DNA of 64,000 nt from Benincasa hispida (lineage: Eukaryota; Streptophyta; Magnoliopsida; Cucurbitales; Cucurbitaceae), in contig NC_052355.1 in assembly GCF_009727055.1 (NCBI RefSeq), positions 51,817,110-51,881,109 on the forward strand, given 5' to 3'. Made by a program: the position numbers and the translations under genes. The notes under the pieces were generated by a model, which ran no database searches, was not told where the DNA came from, and saw only the letters and a list, made by a program, of their open reading frames with translations. Below are positions 1 through 27,720 of this stretch, piece by piece. How positions within the stretch are numbered: the stretch's first letter is position 1; each line of letters opens with the position of its first letter.

Positions 1-602
1 GATTTTATTTAAAATTTTTAATTATAATTATTATTTTTAGGAACCCAACCTTAGATTTTAATACTATTATAACATTGTCAAAATTGCAATAACTTAAGTG
101 ATTAAAGCATATATTCATGTATGACCCCCACAAAAAAAAATTAAAAGAAATTAGAATTTCGAATAAACATCTCAACATATATTTTCGATTTTAGAAATAA
201 GGCCTACTTTCCCATAATATCTATATTGTGTTTGTATTAGGTATAATAAACACCTCAACATACTTTAAACATATGCGTTCACACTTTTGTTTATGAGTTT
301 TATTCAAAAGATTTCATATCAACTGAGTTATATCTCTTATTTTGTATATTTATGAATTTCCTTTATCTAGTTGTTGAGTAATTTTTTTTGTCACATTTTT
401 TACAACATTCTTCTCAAATAATCGTTCATCTGTCCAACGACGTTTTAACTTTCGATCTTATAAATAATAGATCTTTTAACTTACTTATCTTACATCTTTT
501 AAAATTCACAAACATAGTAACTAAACACAAATTAAAAGTTCATGGTCTCATCAGATTAGTCTACTTTTTTTTTTATATATATATTAAAAGTTGACTTAAT
601 TA
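1..602. other. AT-rich intergenic DNA
   Basis: Very AT-rich sequence. I see no coding signal, RNA gene or clear repeat; short open frames here have no recognisable protein character. Confidence 0.6.
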
Positions 603-1097
603 ATTTTTACAAAAAAATATCAATTTATACCACTAAACTTTAGGGGTTGTATCGATTTAAACCCCGAACTAATAAATTATATCAACTTAAAATTTGGAAC
701 TTTTGTAAGCATATATTAATTCAAATCTTGATGTTTTGTAGGTGTATCAATTCATACGTTTGGAAAAACTTCATGTGAATTCAACTTATTAGTGTATCAA
801 TTAAACTCCTAAACTTATATTCTTAAACAAAATTTCCTTTGAAAAAGCATCAATGCATTTTACTCTAATAGTCCATTTTGTAAAACCAATATTTGAAGAA
901 GTCTATACACGTTTGAGAATTAATGTATGGATGATTTTCAAAAGTGATGGTAGGAAAGTGTCTAAAATTATTGGTTTATGAAAATTTAGGAATTTAGTTG
1001 ACTATAAATTGAATTGATACATTTATGAAAGTTTAAGGTCTTAATTATTGATACAACCTCAAAGTTTAGGGATTTGTATTGATATTTATCCAATTTT
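603..1097. repeat. Fold-back (MITE-like) element 1
   Basis: The left end (atatcaatttataccacta and following) reappears inverted at about 1035-1090 as an imperfect terminal inverted repeat. The ends share a block of the type 'ctaaactttag..gttgtatc'. There is no coding capacity. This is the pattern of a MITE or fold-back element. A clear target duplication was not identified, so the exact limits are approximate. Confidence 0.55.
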
Positions 1098-1440
1098 TTT
1101 GGGGAAAAATATCAATTTATACCGCTAAACTTTAGGTGTTGTATCAAACTAAACTCTAAACTAATAATTGTATCAGAACTTTGGGAGTTATATCAATTTA
1201 AACTCCAAATTAATAGTTATATCAATTTAAACCCTGAACTATTATAAGTATATTAATTTAAAAATTTATTTGGTTCAAGGTTTAAATTGACATATTTATG
1301 AAAGTCTAGGATTTAAATTGATACAGCTATAAAAGTTTAAAGTTTAGATTGATACAATTATTGGTTTGGGTTTAAATTGATACCACTTAAAAAATTTAAA
1401 CTAACTCTTAAAATAAAAATTGATATATGTCATTTTTTTA
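1098..1440. repeat. Fold-back (MITE-like) element 2
   Basis: A second copy of the same family directly abuts the first. It opens with 'aaaaatatcaatttatacc' and closes with the inverted counterpart near 1375-1430. The internal part is made of alternating direct and inverted 'gtatcaatttaaac' blocks, so the whole 340 bp could fold into a long imperfect hairpin. Confidence 0.55.
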
Positions 1441-2976
1441 AAGCAAAAAGTAAATCCTGGCTTTTCTGAAAAAAAATATAAATTGAAATCCGAAAAAGAA
1501 ATGGCAGAGAAAAGATATAGAAGGTAAATGTGGAGGGAGAATTAGAGGGGCATAAAATGGTATAGTAAAGCGAAACTTCCTCCGCCATTCACGACGGTGG
1601 GTAAGGCAATTTCAATAAGCCTAAACGTATCGCCGATTTCCACCCATCACCACTCATAAGTCATACGTTGACTTTCCAAAACTTATATATATATATATAT
1701 ATAGTTTTGCATATGATTTGTTTAAGCGAGCTTATTCTTTTCGTTCCCACTTAAATTTTGATTTTTTTTCCTTCTATTTCAATGGTTGATGATATACGTC
1801 TAAATTTGTTTAGGACTATGTTTAGGCCTCATTTGAGATCGTATTTATCAAAGCAATTGGAGTTTTCTTTTACAGATGATCCATTCCCAAAATCTTTTAT
1901 GATTAATGATCTGTATCTCACAAATGTATGAGTTTTAATCTTCTACTTATGTCATAACCTACTAGCACATTTTAAGATGTATCATCGAGTTAGGAATAGT
2001 TAAATCTATTGTAGTTCTAACGTGATGGTCATCTCTATCGCGATAAAAAAAATTCACAATAAACTGTGACCAAAATGTGACAAAAATGGAGAAAATACAA
2101 CAAACTTACACATTTTATAATGTATCGCATTAGGGATGGTCTTGTGTAGCACTAAGATGATGATCATCTCTATTACAACACAACAGAAAGATTTGGGATG
2201 ACATCGTTGCGATAGATTTGATAGAGAAAAATGAGGAAAACACAATAGAAAGATTTGGGATAACATCGTTAATGCAGTAGTATGTTATGATATAAGCATA
2301 AGGTTGGAATAATTTATACATTTGTGATAGTGTGCTATGACGTATGCAAAAAGTTAGAATAATTCATACATGTTTGAGGCCAATCATCAATAATAAATGT
2401 GCTTGTGAATGGGTTAATCGTACGAAAAACTCAAATAATTGTAGAAAAGTCTTTTAATGATGGTTAAAATACTATTTCAGTCCCATCTTGTTCAATTTTC
2501 CTATACTTTCAATAGTCTAATTTTAATCTACTACTTTCAGTGAATCTTAAATTTAGTCACTCAAAATTAAATTTTACTGAAATTGATTAAATAATAATAA
2601 TAATTTTCATGTAAGAAAATAAAAAATTTAAATATGTTTTCAAAATTTATCGTAAAAAGCCTATAAATAACAACAAAAATTTTAAAGCATATAGACCAAA
2701 ATGATGTTTTAATTTTTAATAATCAATTCAATAATCACTTCTTAAATTATTCTAACATTCAAAAGTTGAACCAACTTTTATATTTAGCTATTCTAAAAAT
2801 TTGTCTCCTTCCCTTATCATTTATTCATTTCAAATTTATGATTCTATATTAATATATTTTGTTATTTTAAAAGTTACAACATTCTCATAATTTGACATGT
2901 CTAAAATTGACAATGTAAAATATTGCTCATGATTTCTGTCTTAAAATTCTGGTTGCGTTTTAAAGGATATTTAGTA
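1441..2976. other. Intergenic DNA with (TA)n tract
   Basis: No gene is supported. It contains a (TA)n tract at about 1685-1704, the short duplications listed at 2179-2371, and otherwise AT-rich single-copy-looking sequence. Confidence 0.5.
2179..2371 (+). repeat. Short local duplications
   Basis: Two imperfect direct duplications: a block of about 30 bp ('agaaagatttgggat.acatcgtt') at 2179-2207 and 2240-2270, and a block of about 45 bp ending 'gttagaataattcatacat' at 2274-2324 and 2327-2371. No coding role is seen. Confidence 0.5.
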
Positions 2977-3673
2977 TGTTGGAAACTTAAAATGATATAA
3001 ATAAAATGCGAAAACAAAATTATATTTAAAATTTTCACTTCTACAAGATAGAGCCAAAATTTAACAACCAGAACGACGCCGAAAATTATACTAGTTTGCC
3101 CCAAATTCGGGACTACGTCCAGTCTTTTGCATCTGCAAGTTCTACTATGATAAAGATTGTAAAAATACTCAAAACTCGCACTACAAATTTCTCCCCAAAT
3201 AGCCCAACACAAAATATTTGAATCCAAATACCACAACTCGGTAATTAGAATAAACAATAAAAGAAACACACTAAAACCTAAAAATACACACTGTATTTTC
3301 AATAATCTCTGTCACGATCAGACTGCACTAGAAAAATTGTGCTTTTGTCGCACAACACTACAAATTGTCTGTCGTCAGTCTCCAAAAAAAAAAAAGAAGA
3401 AGAAGAAGAAGAATTCCATCTACTGCTTTCCTTTGTTTTTTTTTTTTCCAGCCTCACATCTCTATTCAATATATATACATATATATGTATATGTTACTTA
3501 GGGTACAAATGGGCCAAGCCCAAAAATTTCACTCCACGAACCATAAATTTTCTTCTCTTGATTTTTGACTTTTGGTAAAAAAAATAAAAATAAAAAATCA
3601 TATAAATATTATATATAATTCTTTCATCATGTGTACGAATTTCTTCAATTTTGCCTTTTTGTTCAAAACTATG

Positions 3674-3708
<35 letters not shown>

Positions 3709-3775
3709 ATACATACATATATTCCATCAATATGTGTGCGCTTCTTCGTGGAGTTTTGTCTCCACAATCCCAACA
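2977..3775 (-). repeat. 3' LTR of degenerate Copia element E
   Basis: Read on the minus strand, this 799-bp block begins TGTTGGGATTG and ends GTTTCCAACA, a matched TGTTGG..CCAACA LTR boundary. A purine-rich tract (complement of 3776-3788) sits directly before its start, as a polypurine tract should. The middle holds an (AT)n tract in the promoter-like part and an (AAG)n tract. Its 5' partner LTR is not in the window where expected, so the element is truncated. Confidence 0.6.
3395..3700. repeat. Microsatellites inside LTR E
   Basis: An (AAG)n run at 3395-3412 and an (AT)n run at about 3672-3700, followed by a short (CATA)n stretch. They create the repetitive open frames seen here, none of which looks like a gene. 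Confidence 0.8.
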
Positions 3776-5000
3776 TTTTTCCACTTGGAGACAAAACGAC
3801 GATCTTGCCTCTCACCGTAACAAAACTTATCATCTTGGCAAATTCTAAGATTCAACTCCCACTATAATTGTTATCTCTTATCTTCTTGGCAAACTCTAAG
3901 GTTTAACATAAAACTTGTAAGCTCAACAAAGTAACAAAACAAGAAACCATAAGAAAAATAATTGTAACTCATTTGTGCTTGCCTCAAGGTATAGACAAGC
4001 TATGTGAAATTATCCCCCAGACATAAAGGACAACCACATACTCCCACTTCAGCGAAGTGGTATCAATTGACATCTTCTTCACTCCTGAACACCTGTTCTT
4101 GAAGAAGATACATCCTGCAAATGGTTTGACTACTTCCTTCAAACCTATTGTCAAGCTGGAGACTTTATCCTTGACCTTAGCAATTGCTCTGGCCTTCCAC
4201 TTTGATGCCCTTATTCGCTTTTGCGACTTCATCAATTCATTCAATCGTCTAATAATTTGGGGTTCATAATAGCCATCAACTTTCTCTCTCGGACTTTCCA
4301 ATTGCTTTTGAACTAATGGACCTTGATCTGATTGATCAACACTTGTTATCATTGTTGTTGGCTCAGTTGTACCTTTACACCTGACATCTACAATTTTAAC
4401 TGGCATCCACTGTCTCTTTGATCTTTTGATAACACTAAACCGACATCTGTACAGTGTGAAATTTTTGTGGCCTACTGCCACTATCTAGGATCCCAACATG
4501 CATTTACACTGGCGACTACCAAACTTACACCTGTAACCCTCATCATCCAATTTGTCAATAGAGATTAGATTTATTTTCATCCTAGGCATAAACCTGACAT
4601 CTCGTAGTACTAACTTTTCGCCAAACCCTGTCTTCAGATTAATGTTCCTAATCCTAGGGATCTTGAAAACTCTACCATTCCCCATTCTCACTAGACTACG
4701 ATGTTCTGATGTGAAAAATGTGAATAGACTCTTATCTGAAGCTATGTGTACTGAAGCTATACTATCAATTGTCCATTCAGATGAATGGCTACTATTTTGT
4801 ATGTAACTCTCAATACAGACATAAACATCACTAATTATTTCTTTATCAGTTTCGGCCAAATTTATTGTTACTTCTTCACTTTCAACCAAATTTACCTCTT
4901 GTTTTTTTTTTCTGATCCTCTTCTAATTTCCTACACTGATTTTTGAAGTGATCTTTCTTGTGATAGTAAAAACACTCTATCTCCTTATTTCTATTCTTCC
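3776..5000 (-). pseudogene. Copia element E, broken gag-protease remnant
   Basis: On the minus strand the segment at about 4970-4890 encodes a decayed zinc knuckle (CFYYHKKDHFKNQC; the second Cys is replaced). It is followed at 4889-4485 by a Copia aspartic-protease region: WTIDSIASVH, where DSGAS would be usual, then a block ending NLISIDKLDDEGY. A further open stretch of 165 codons (4481-3984) is poorly recognisable. Integrase and reverse transcriptase are largely missing, so an internal deletion joins the protease region to the 3' end next to LTR E. It cannot make an active polyprotein. Confidence 0.65.
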
Positions 5001-5005
5001 ATGAT

Positions 5006-5064
5006 AGATGATGATGATGATGATGATGATAATAATAATAGTAATAGTAATATTAATATTAATA
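5006..5064. repeat. Trinucleotide microsatellite (GAT)n(AAT)n
   Basis: A run of GAT units passing into AAT and AGT/ATT units. It borders dispersed repeat R1, and a similar GAT/AAT/ATT tract borders the second R1 copy near 26770-26870. Confidence 0.8.
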
Positions 5065-5084
5065 AAAAACTGTATATATATGTG

Positions 5085-5925
5085 TGTGTTTCTTTTTAAG
5101 TACAACAAGTCATTTTTATGTGTTTCTATATGAACAATTGAAAACATTGAAAATAAGGAAAAAAAATATCAAATTAATTCGATAACAATATGTATAAAAT
5201 AATGAAAAAATATTTAGATACAATTAAATTTGTAATAAACATTTAAACACATTGAAAGTTAGTTAGATAAAATCAAATTTGATAATACAAAAATAAATTG
5301 GGAAAAAAATAAAGAAGTTTTTGTTCATTGTGATTAATTCGATAAGTAGTTTGATAAAATATAATTTGATAATAAAATATAAATTCAAATATAATTCGGG
5401 GAGAAAAATCAGGGAGCTCGTTAATTTACAATTACACTATATTCATAATTCCATTTTCATTTAAGCTTCAACGATTGCACTGTATTTATAACTTCATCAA
5501 CCACAAAACCTACGAAAGAAACTTAACTGTTGTAGAGACATAGAAGCAACAAGATTGCAAAAGTGAACACTTTTTTGTTTGTTTAAAAAAAAATAATGGT
5601 ATAATAATATAATAAGATGATAATGAATAAAAAGGGATTGAAAAAAATACAAAAAACGATAAATTTAAATGAAATATACAATTTGTTAGATGATAATATG
5701 TATAAAATATTAAGTAAAATCCTAATCAGGATAAAATAATTTTTAATCTGAATTTAAAATAATAAAAAATCAGTAACATAATGTAAAATCTAAAGCTATA
5801 TAACAAATTAAAATCAAAATGGTGATAAACAAATTAAGGATGGATTAATTCTCAATATTTTTAAAAAGTGGTTAAATCAAATCAAAATAGATATGAAACT
5901 GTCAATTCAAATTTTAAAATGAGAG
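5085..5925 (+). repeat. Dispersed AT-rich repeat R1, copy 1
   Basis: About 840 bp shared in order and orientation with 26885-27720. Shared blocks include 'gataacaatatgtataaaat', 'aatgaaaaaatatttagata' and 'gaaagttagtt'. There is no coding potential. The family is unidentified; it may be a non-coding transposon remnant. Confidence 0.65.
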
Positions 5926-8424
5926 AAAAATCTGGCAACTTTACTTCTTGAATTTGTTAGGTTGAAGTCTTATAACCAACGATATTCCATTTACATTGTA
6001 TTTTTATTGAGAATTGATACACAATCTCATAATAGACGATTTCATTTACACTATATTTGTATTGAGAATTTATACATGATATAACAATTACATAGTACTC
6101 AAAAAAATTGTTAATCGACCATACCAAGAACAATTTGGAGATTAAAAAAATATATATCATGTATGCTGCTTTTACTAAAAATCTTATTATTTTAATTTTT
6201 TTTTTGATAAAAATCAAAAGACACCTCCCGATTTTGCTATTTCCTGTAATTCCCCTTATATTTCTTTCATCAATGAGGGTTTCTTCAATTTTGACTTTTT
6301 ATATGTTACAAAGAATAGTTTGAAAAGGTTAATTCCATGTTTTAATCCCACGTTAGCCACCTTCTTTCACTTAAATACCAATGTATGACCAAAGCCTTAG
6401 AATTGGGTTTTAGGTCCAACCTAAAACTGAAATCTTTTGTTTATTCTCTTGGATTTTGTCTGCTTTATGCGAAATTTTATCTCAAAACTAATTATTTATT
6501 CGATTTTTGTAAGTGGGTGTCTCTTTTTTATTCACACCATTCTATTAGATTTTACCTTATTTTATTTTTTATTGAATTGCATACTATGATGAAAAGGATG
6601 ATAACCGAATAGAGTAAAATTGCAGCTAAATTAGATTGAGAATAATAATGATGAAGAACGATAATAAAAAAATTAATACACATTGATTTTACGTGGAAAA
6701 TTCTATACAAATTAAGGTAAAAATCACATGCAAAAATAGAAGAATTTCACTATATAAAATAAGAGTTACGAAATTTCTTTCTTACAGAGGAATAACAAAA
6801 TTTCTCGCTATTTTTATTACATTTTGCTCACTTGAGAGATATTCAGGTTGTATGGCTACCATGAGTCTCCACCTATTTGTCAAAGAAACTTGGATATCGA
6901 GCAAACCCAATGGCTCCAAATTCACCCCGGTCAATGTGAGGGATCTAATGGTCACAAATTGGCCTTGGACAATATGGAAGATCTAACGGCCATAAATTGA
7001 TAGACAAAGTATAAGATCTAATAGCCCAAAATTGTCTTCCAAGAAATTTCGTGAATAATAAGAAATTTTCTTAAAGAATCTTGAAGATGATTTAAAACAT
7101 ATATTTAGGGTTTATAGAGTCTGATACATATCAAGGTTGAATCTCAAAACTAATTAACAATGGAATGAATAACTCATAAGATTTTTCAAAATTTTTAATG
7201 GGAGATGTTCAACAACTAGACGCAGAGTAATAGTGACTTTTGATGATGCCTATAAAGCATGGCCTCACATTATTTAAAGAAAAAGAAACGAGTGTTTCAC
7301 AACTTTGCTTAGTTAAATAGTTGTTTGAACTTTGTTATTGCCCTTACCATCAATTGTAATGTAGGTTCCATGTGCTTTACATTTGAGAGCCTAAAAAAAA
7401 GGCTAGCGTTAGGCAAGTGATAGCTATATCTATCTTTAGACTCCCAACTAATTCTTTTGTATAAAATTAGTTTCCCTCCCTTCATATCTCTTCAATCTTC
7501 ACCTCTTTTACTATCATATTATTTTTCTATAGGACTATGCTACAGTGCCCACCCCACTAATTATATAACTTAAATATATGTCTTCATACCTATTTTTAAA
7601 ACATTGTTTAATTCACGTGCAAAATTATGAAGGTAACCTTTTTGAATTTTTTTTCGGTCTTTGGTACATAGATATGTCAGTTGAACTGAGCTCTTATTGG
7701 CAAGATAAACATTTGTTTTAACATGTATATAGATTTCTTTTGTTTTTGAACTGCAAATTGATTACATACTTTTTGAAACTCATCTCTTGGACTACTTGTC
7801 TCTTCGTATCTTCACTTTTCTTTACATTAAAATTCACAAACACATATTTATGCTTTGTTCATATGGGAAACTTGCTGTGTTCATTGTCGTCACAGGACTT
7901 TTGTGGACTACATGATTAAGCCCACTTCTTTTAGTCTAGTCTTGCTTTTCAATCGAACTGACCTACATAAATAAAAATCCCTTGCATCGGTGTGGTGTTG
8001 AGCCTACCACACTCTAATGTCTAAGTTAATACACAGAGTATATAATTTTAGCTAAGCACACTTGGGAGATGTTATATGATGTGATATTAAATTTACCTTC
8101 ACCTAGCTTAAGCTTTTAGGTCAATCGATGTAGATTTAACATAAAATTATTATTCTTCTCCTTTGGGATCATCGGATGTGGCTATTTATAATGTCCTCTC
8201 TATGATATTCGACTGTGGTTATATGTAACTCCGACAAAGTCAGGATAGTTTGTGCCGCTCGAGGTTGCAGGGTACCAGACCGAGCATGACTTAATTATTT
8301 TTTAATTGGTATATAATTCATCGACTCAAAACCCAAGATTCTAACTTTTCCCTTTTAGAACGTGTATTTTTCTATCTCTCCAATTTTCCTTAAATTTGAA
8401 TTTGAGCATAGACGATAACCTTTA
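5926..8424. other. Intergenic DNA, no gene supported
   Basis: AT-rich sequence with short open frames of low complexity. Apart from the small tandem block at 6934-7045 I see no domain, splice-supported exon, RNA gene or LTR boundary. Confidence 0.5.
6934..7045 (+). repeat. Three-copy degenerate tandem repeat
   Basis: Three roughly 37-bp units share the core 'agatctaa.ggccacaaattg' (as gggatctaatggtcacaaatt, then aagatctaacggccataaatt, then aagatctaatagcccaaaatt). Confidence 0.55.
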
Positions 8425-8605
8425 ACAAGATACCTCATTTCTTTATACAGACGTGGACTTGTTTACCCACTAACCAACCAAATTTCCCTACTCAATGGTA
8501 TACCAACCAACAAGATACCAACATTCTTTTAGTAAATCTTTTTATAAGAGAAGATTGAACCAAGGACCTGAATTTAGTACCACCAACAACAATGAGACTA
8601 CCCCT
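8425..8605 (+). repeat. Dispersed repeat R2, copy 1
   Basis: Matches 29786-29950 over about 165 bp: 'atttctttatacag', 'cccactaaccaac', 'atttccctactcaatggtat', then 'gattgaacca..acctgaatt' and 'tagtaccacc'. The same orientation is kept. The family is unknown and there is no open frame. Confidence 0.65.
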
Positions 8606-9144
8606 ACGTGGCTCTCTTAGTGGAATATACCCAAACTTCGCTTTATGCTTAAGAGAATAGTTGTTTGGAATTACATAAAAGTTCCCAAAGAAAAAAAAAA
8701 AAAAAAAGGATCGACAAAAACTCACTAGCATTATTTTGGTCAATTATGCATTTGAGCCATAATACTTGGATGCACAATCTTTTTTTCATCTCACTCTACT
8801 CATTCCCAACAACACAATTCAAAGTAATTATAAAAAGGTTATAAGAAAGAGAAAAAACCCATTTCCACTCATCTAATGTGGCACTTTGTTTGTTTGTTTT
8901 TTTTCAAAAAAAAATATTAGGAAGTTATTTTTTACGTGGATAGAAAGAGAGCGTACGGACTTAGGTGTAGTTTAAACTGTACCTAAGAAGAATATGCACG
9001 TGACAAACTATGATTAGAGAATTATTTGGAATGCGCATAGATAAATATAGCCTAGAATGAAGTATTTTTCTTATGCATATTATATCAACCTCCAACTTTC
9101 CTAAGGACGGTTGTTGAGCTACACAGAGAGGAGAATAAATATAA
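8606..9144. other. Intergenic DNA
   Basis: No gene, RNA or boundary signal seen; includes a poly-A tract near 8692-8707. Confidence 0.5.
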
Positions 9145-9520
9145 GGGTAAATATCAATTTACATCCCTAAACTTTGGAGGTTATATCTATTAAAACTCCA
9201 AACTAATGCTTGTATCAATTTAAACCACAAACTTTTCTAGATTTCGTTCAACTAATATCATGTGAAACTTATAATCTGATTCAATTAAACTCCTAAATTT
9301 TCATAAGTCAATCAATTTTAACTCTATTCATTACGATTACCTTTGACATACATTAATTCAACTTCTTAAAAATATCGGTTTTACAATATAAACTATTAGA
9401 TCAGTAAATTCTCATGAATAATTTTTAAAGAAAATTTTGTCTAAAAATCTAAATCGAAATTCGTAAGGTTCAACTTACTAAAAATTGCATTTAGAGTGCA
9501 TCAATTTGAGAGGACTGTTC
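9145..9520 (+). repeat. Third, partial copy of the MITE-like family
   Basis: Begins 'aaatatcaatttacatccct' and continues with 'aaactttggaggttatatc', closely matching the left half of the element at 603-1097. The inverted right end is not clearly present, so this is a truncated or more diverged copy. It lies a few hundred bases downstream of the end of the cysteine synthase gene. Confidence 0.5.
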
Positions 9521-9753
9521 TATCGAACAAGAATAACACATTATTCAAGTTGCACCAAAATAAAGCCTACCTTTTAAACAAGAGTTCACAACATAAACAC
9601 CAAATAACTATGCCCATGACCATAAAAACAGTAATTATAAATTAACAAAGCCAGCCAACAATAACTTAATCACTTGGCCCAGCTTCGTCTTCCATCCCAC
9701 CTCTATTCTTTCGTGCATAGGTGTGATGAATTGGAGGTCCAATAAAATGTAGT

Positions 9754-25457
<15,704 letters not shown>

Positions 25458-26249
25458 CTACAATCTCAGGGAATGCAATTATATAATTAACCCAAAGAAA
25501 CATAGGGTGAACTTCAATCTATTCAAATTAAACAATAAGTTAATTGACCAGATGAAAATACTTAAGAAAATTCATATAATTTAAAGAGTTCAGTTCTACT
25601 TTAATTAGAAAAATGAAAATGATAAAGTTATACATAGGTATGATACCAAAACCACACCGTAATAGAGGATGTTATCGTTACAATCTGAAACGGTATCCAC
25701 AACTATTATGCTATATTAGTTCATCATTGATGAAGCGACAAAAAGGTATTCGGCCAAGTCCATAGCCAAGCACGGAAAATTCATCTCTTAGAGTTGACAT
25801 AATACACTCCAACAACACAAATTTTATATTCAAATGGATATTTAAAAAATTATTTATTACAACTCTAAATTCCCTATTTTAAAGCCTTACCAAAATAACA
25901 TAATTAACTAATTAATACTAACTAAACAACTAAACAAATATTAAGCTAAAATATAAAGTTTTGTGTTGACAAGAGAAATAGTAAATTTTAAAATTTCATT
26001 TGGAAAAATGGCAAAAAAGTTTCAAAATTATAAAAATAACAAAACGAGTTTATAGAATAGGAAATACTAATTAGTAAATGACAAAACTATCCTAAAACAC
26101 AAACGAGAATGCAAAGATACACTGCTAAAAAAACAACTCGAATACCACAAATACATTCTATCTAAACATTTTAGAACCACAAATACACAATATCTAAACA
26201 TTCCAGAAACAAAAATAAAAAATCATCTAATATGATCCTTAACGCTTCC
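25458..26249. other. 5' flank of the cysteine synthase exons
   Basis: The missing first exon should lie here or further right. I searched the minus strand for an ATG..DVTE|gt pattern and did not find one. A short tandem pair ('accacaaatacac..tatctaaacatt') lies at about 26136-26210. No other gene is supported. Confidence 0.5.
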
Positions 26250-26560
26250 AACTACCTATAGAAGGACTAAATGGTGGAGGCTATTAGAAACTTATGGATG
26301 TCTACAATGATGGACTTCCTCCAAGATGAGAAAGAACCAAGTTAATTGTAACAGTGAAATTATTGTTGGCAAGTGAGTGTTTGAATGAATTGCAACTTCA
26401 GGATGATGTGACTATGGGAAAACGATTGCATTTGACATTAAACCAATTGTAAGGAGTTTCATCATCTTCATTCCATATGACCATTTTGCTCATTGGATCT
26501 TGAAAGCCAACTTTAAATACTATTAATCCCCGACATTGTTGAAAATGATGTTCAAAGTAG
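26250..26560 (-). pseudogene. LRR receptor-kinase fragment (N-terminal cap and first repeat)
   Basis: The minus strand from about 26530 reads GLIVFKVGFQDPMSKMVIWN followed by EDDETPYNWFNVKCN, the LRRNT_2 cap of leucine-rich-repeat receptor kinases of the PXC type (family form: GLIVFK..DP..L..WNEDD.TPC.W..VKCN; here the first Cys of the pair is Tyr). After a stop, LANNNFTVTINLVLSHLG resembles the first repeat, in another frame. No further repeats, membrane segment or kinase follow. It is a gene scrap, possibly captured or left by deletion. Confidence 0.65.
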
Positions 26561-26769
26561 AAACAAAAACAGGAAACATGTGTGCGCACGAAAAAGGTCA
26601 GCGAACCGGTGAGGGTGGTTGTAAAAAACTAGTCAAGACGATAGAATTCAAGAAAGGGTTGTTGAACCAACTATCGCAAATATAAGATTAAGAACGAGAA
26701 AATTAGATTTTGGAGGGCGGCTAATTGAAGAAGATGAAGATAATGAGATTTAGGATTTTCTGTTATCTT

Positions 26770-26808
26770 ATTTTAATAATGATAATGATAATGATAATGA
26801 ATATGATG

Positions 26809-26843
<35 letters not shown>

Positions 26844-26884
26844 GTTGTTGTTACTATTATTAAATTAAACAATATATATATATA
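26770..26884. repeat. Trinucleotide microsatellite with inverted symmetry
   Basis: (GATAAT)n and (AAT)n pass directly into (ATT)n and (GTT)n, followed by (AT)n. The AAT/ATT arms can pair as a hairpin. It borders R1 copy 2 just as the GAT/AAT tract at 5006-5064 borders copy 1. Confidence 0.8.
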
Positions 26885-27720
26885 AATCTGTTTCAAAACA
26901 TTTAAAATTTAATTCCCATTTATATGTCTCTTTTTAAATACAACTAGCCATTCTTATTTCTATAAGAAAAATTGAAAACATCGAAATATGAAAAAAAAAA
27001 AAAATCAAATTAATTTGATAACAATATGTATAAAATAATGAAAAAATATTTAGATAGAATTGAATTTGTAACAAACTTTTAAACAAATCGAAAGTTAGTT
27101 GGAAATAATCAAAATTTGATAATAAAAAACAAATTCAAATATAAATTAGAGAGAAAAATTAGGAAGTTTTTGTTTATTATGATTAATTCGATAAGTAGTT
27201 AGGTAAAATCTAATTTGATAATAAAATATAAATTCAAATATAATTCGGAGAAAAAAAAATCAGAATTTGTTTATTTACAATTACACTGTATTCATAAATC
27301 ATTTATAACTCCATCAACCACGAAACCTACAAAAGAAGTCTAACTTTTTGTAAAGTCATAACAAAAACATTACGATTGTAAAAATGAATACTTATTTGTT
27401 TGTTAAAAAGAAAAATTAATGGTATAATAATATAATAAGATGTTAATGAATAAAAGGTGATTAAAAATACAAAAAATGATAAAATTTAAATAAAATATAC
27501 AGTTTGTTAGAAGATAATATGTATAAAAGATTAAGTAAAATTCCTAATCAAGATAAAAAATTTTAGTATGAATTTAAAATAATAAAAACGAATAAAATAA
27601 TGTAAAATTTAAAGATATATTATAAATTAAAACCAAAATGGTGAAAAACAAATTAAAATTTGATTAATTCTGAATATTTTGGAAAAGTGGTTAAGTCAAA
27701 TATAACTAATTTGAATCAAT
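26885..27720 (+). repeat. Dispersed AT-rich repeat R1, copy 2
   Basis: Collinear with 5085-5925, including 'gataacaatatgtataaaat', 'gataagtagttaggtaaaat' and 'gtataataatataataagat'. Non-coding. Confidence 0.65.

Noticed and set aside
2901..3302. 133-codon minus-strand frame rich in Phe and Leu
   Set aside because: It lies mostly inside the 3' LTR of Copia E (2977-3775), so I take it as LTR sequence and not a membrane protein gene.
3572..3867. Frames with Tyr-Ile repeats
   Set aside because: Products of the (AT)n microsatellite in LTR E.
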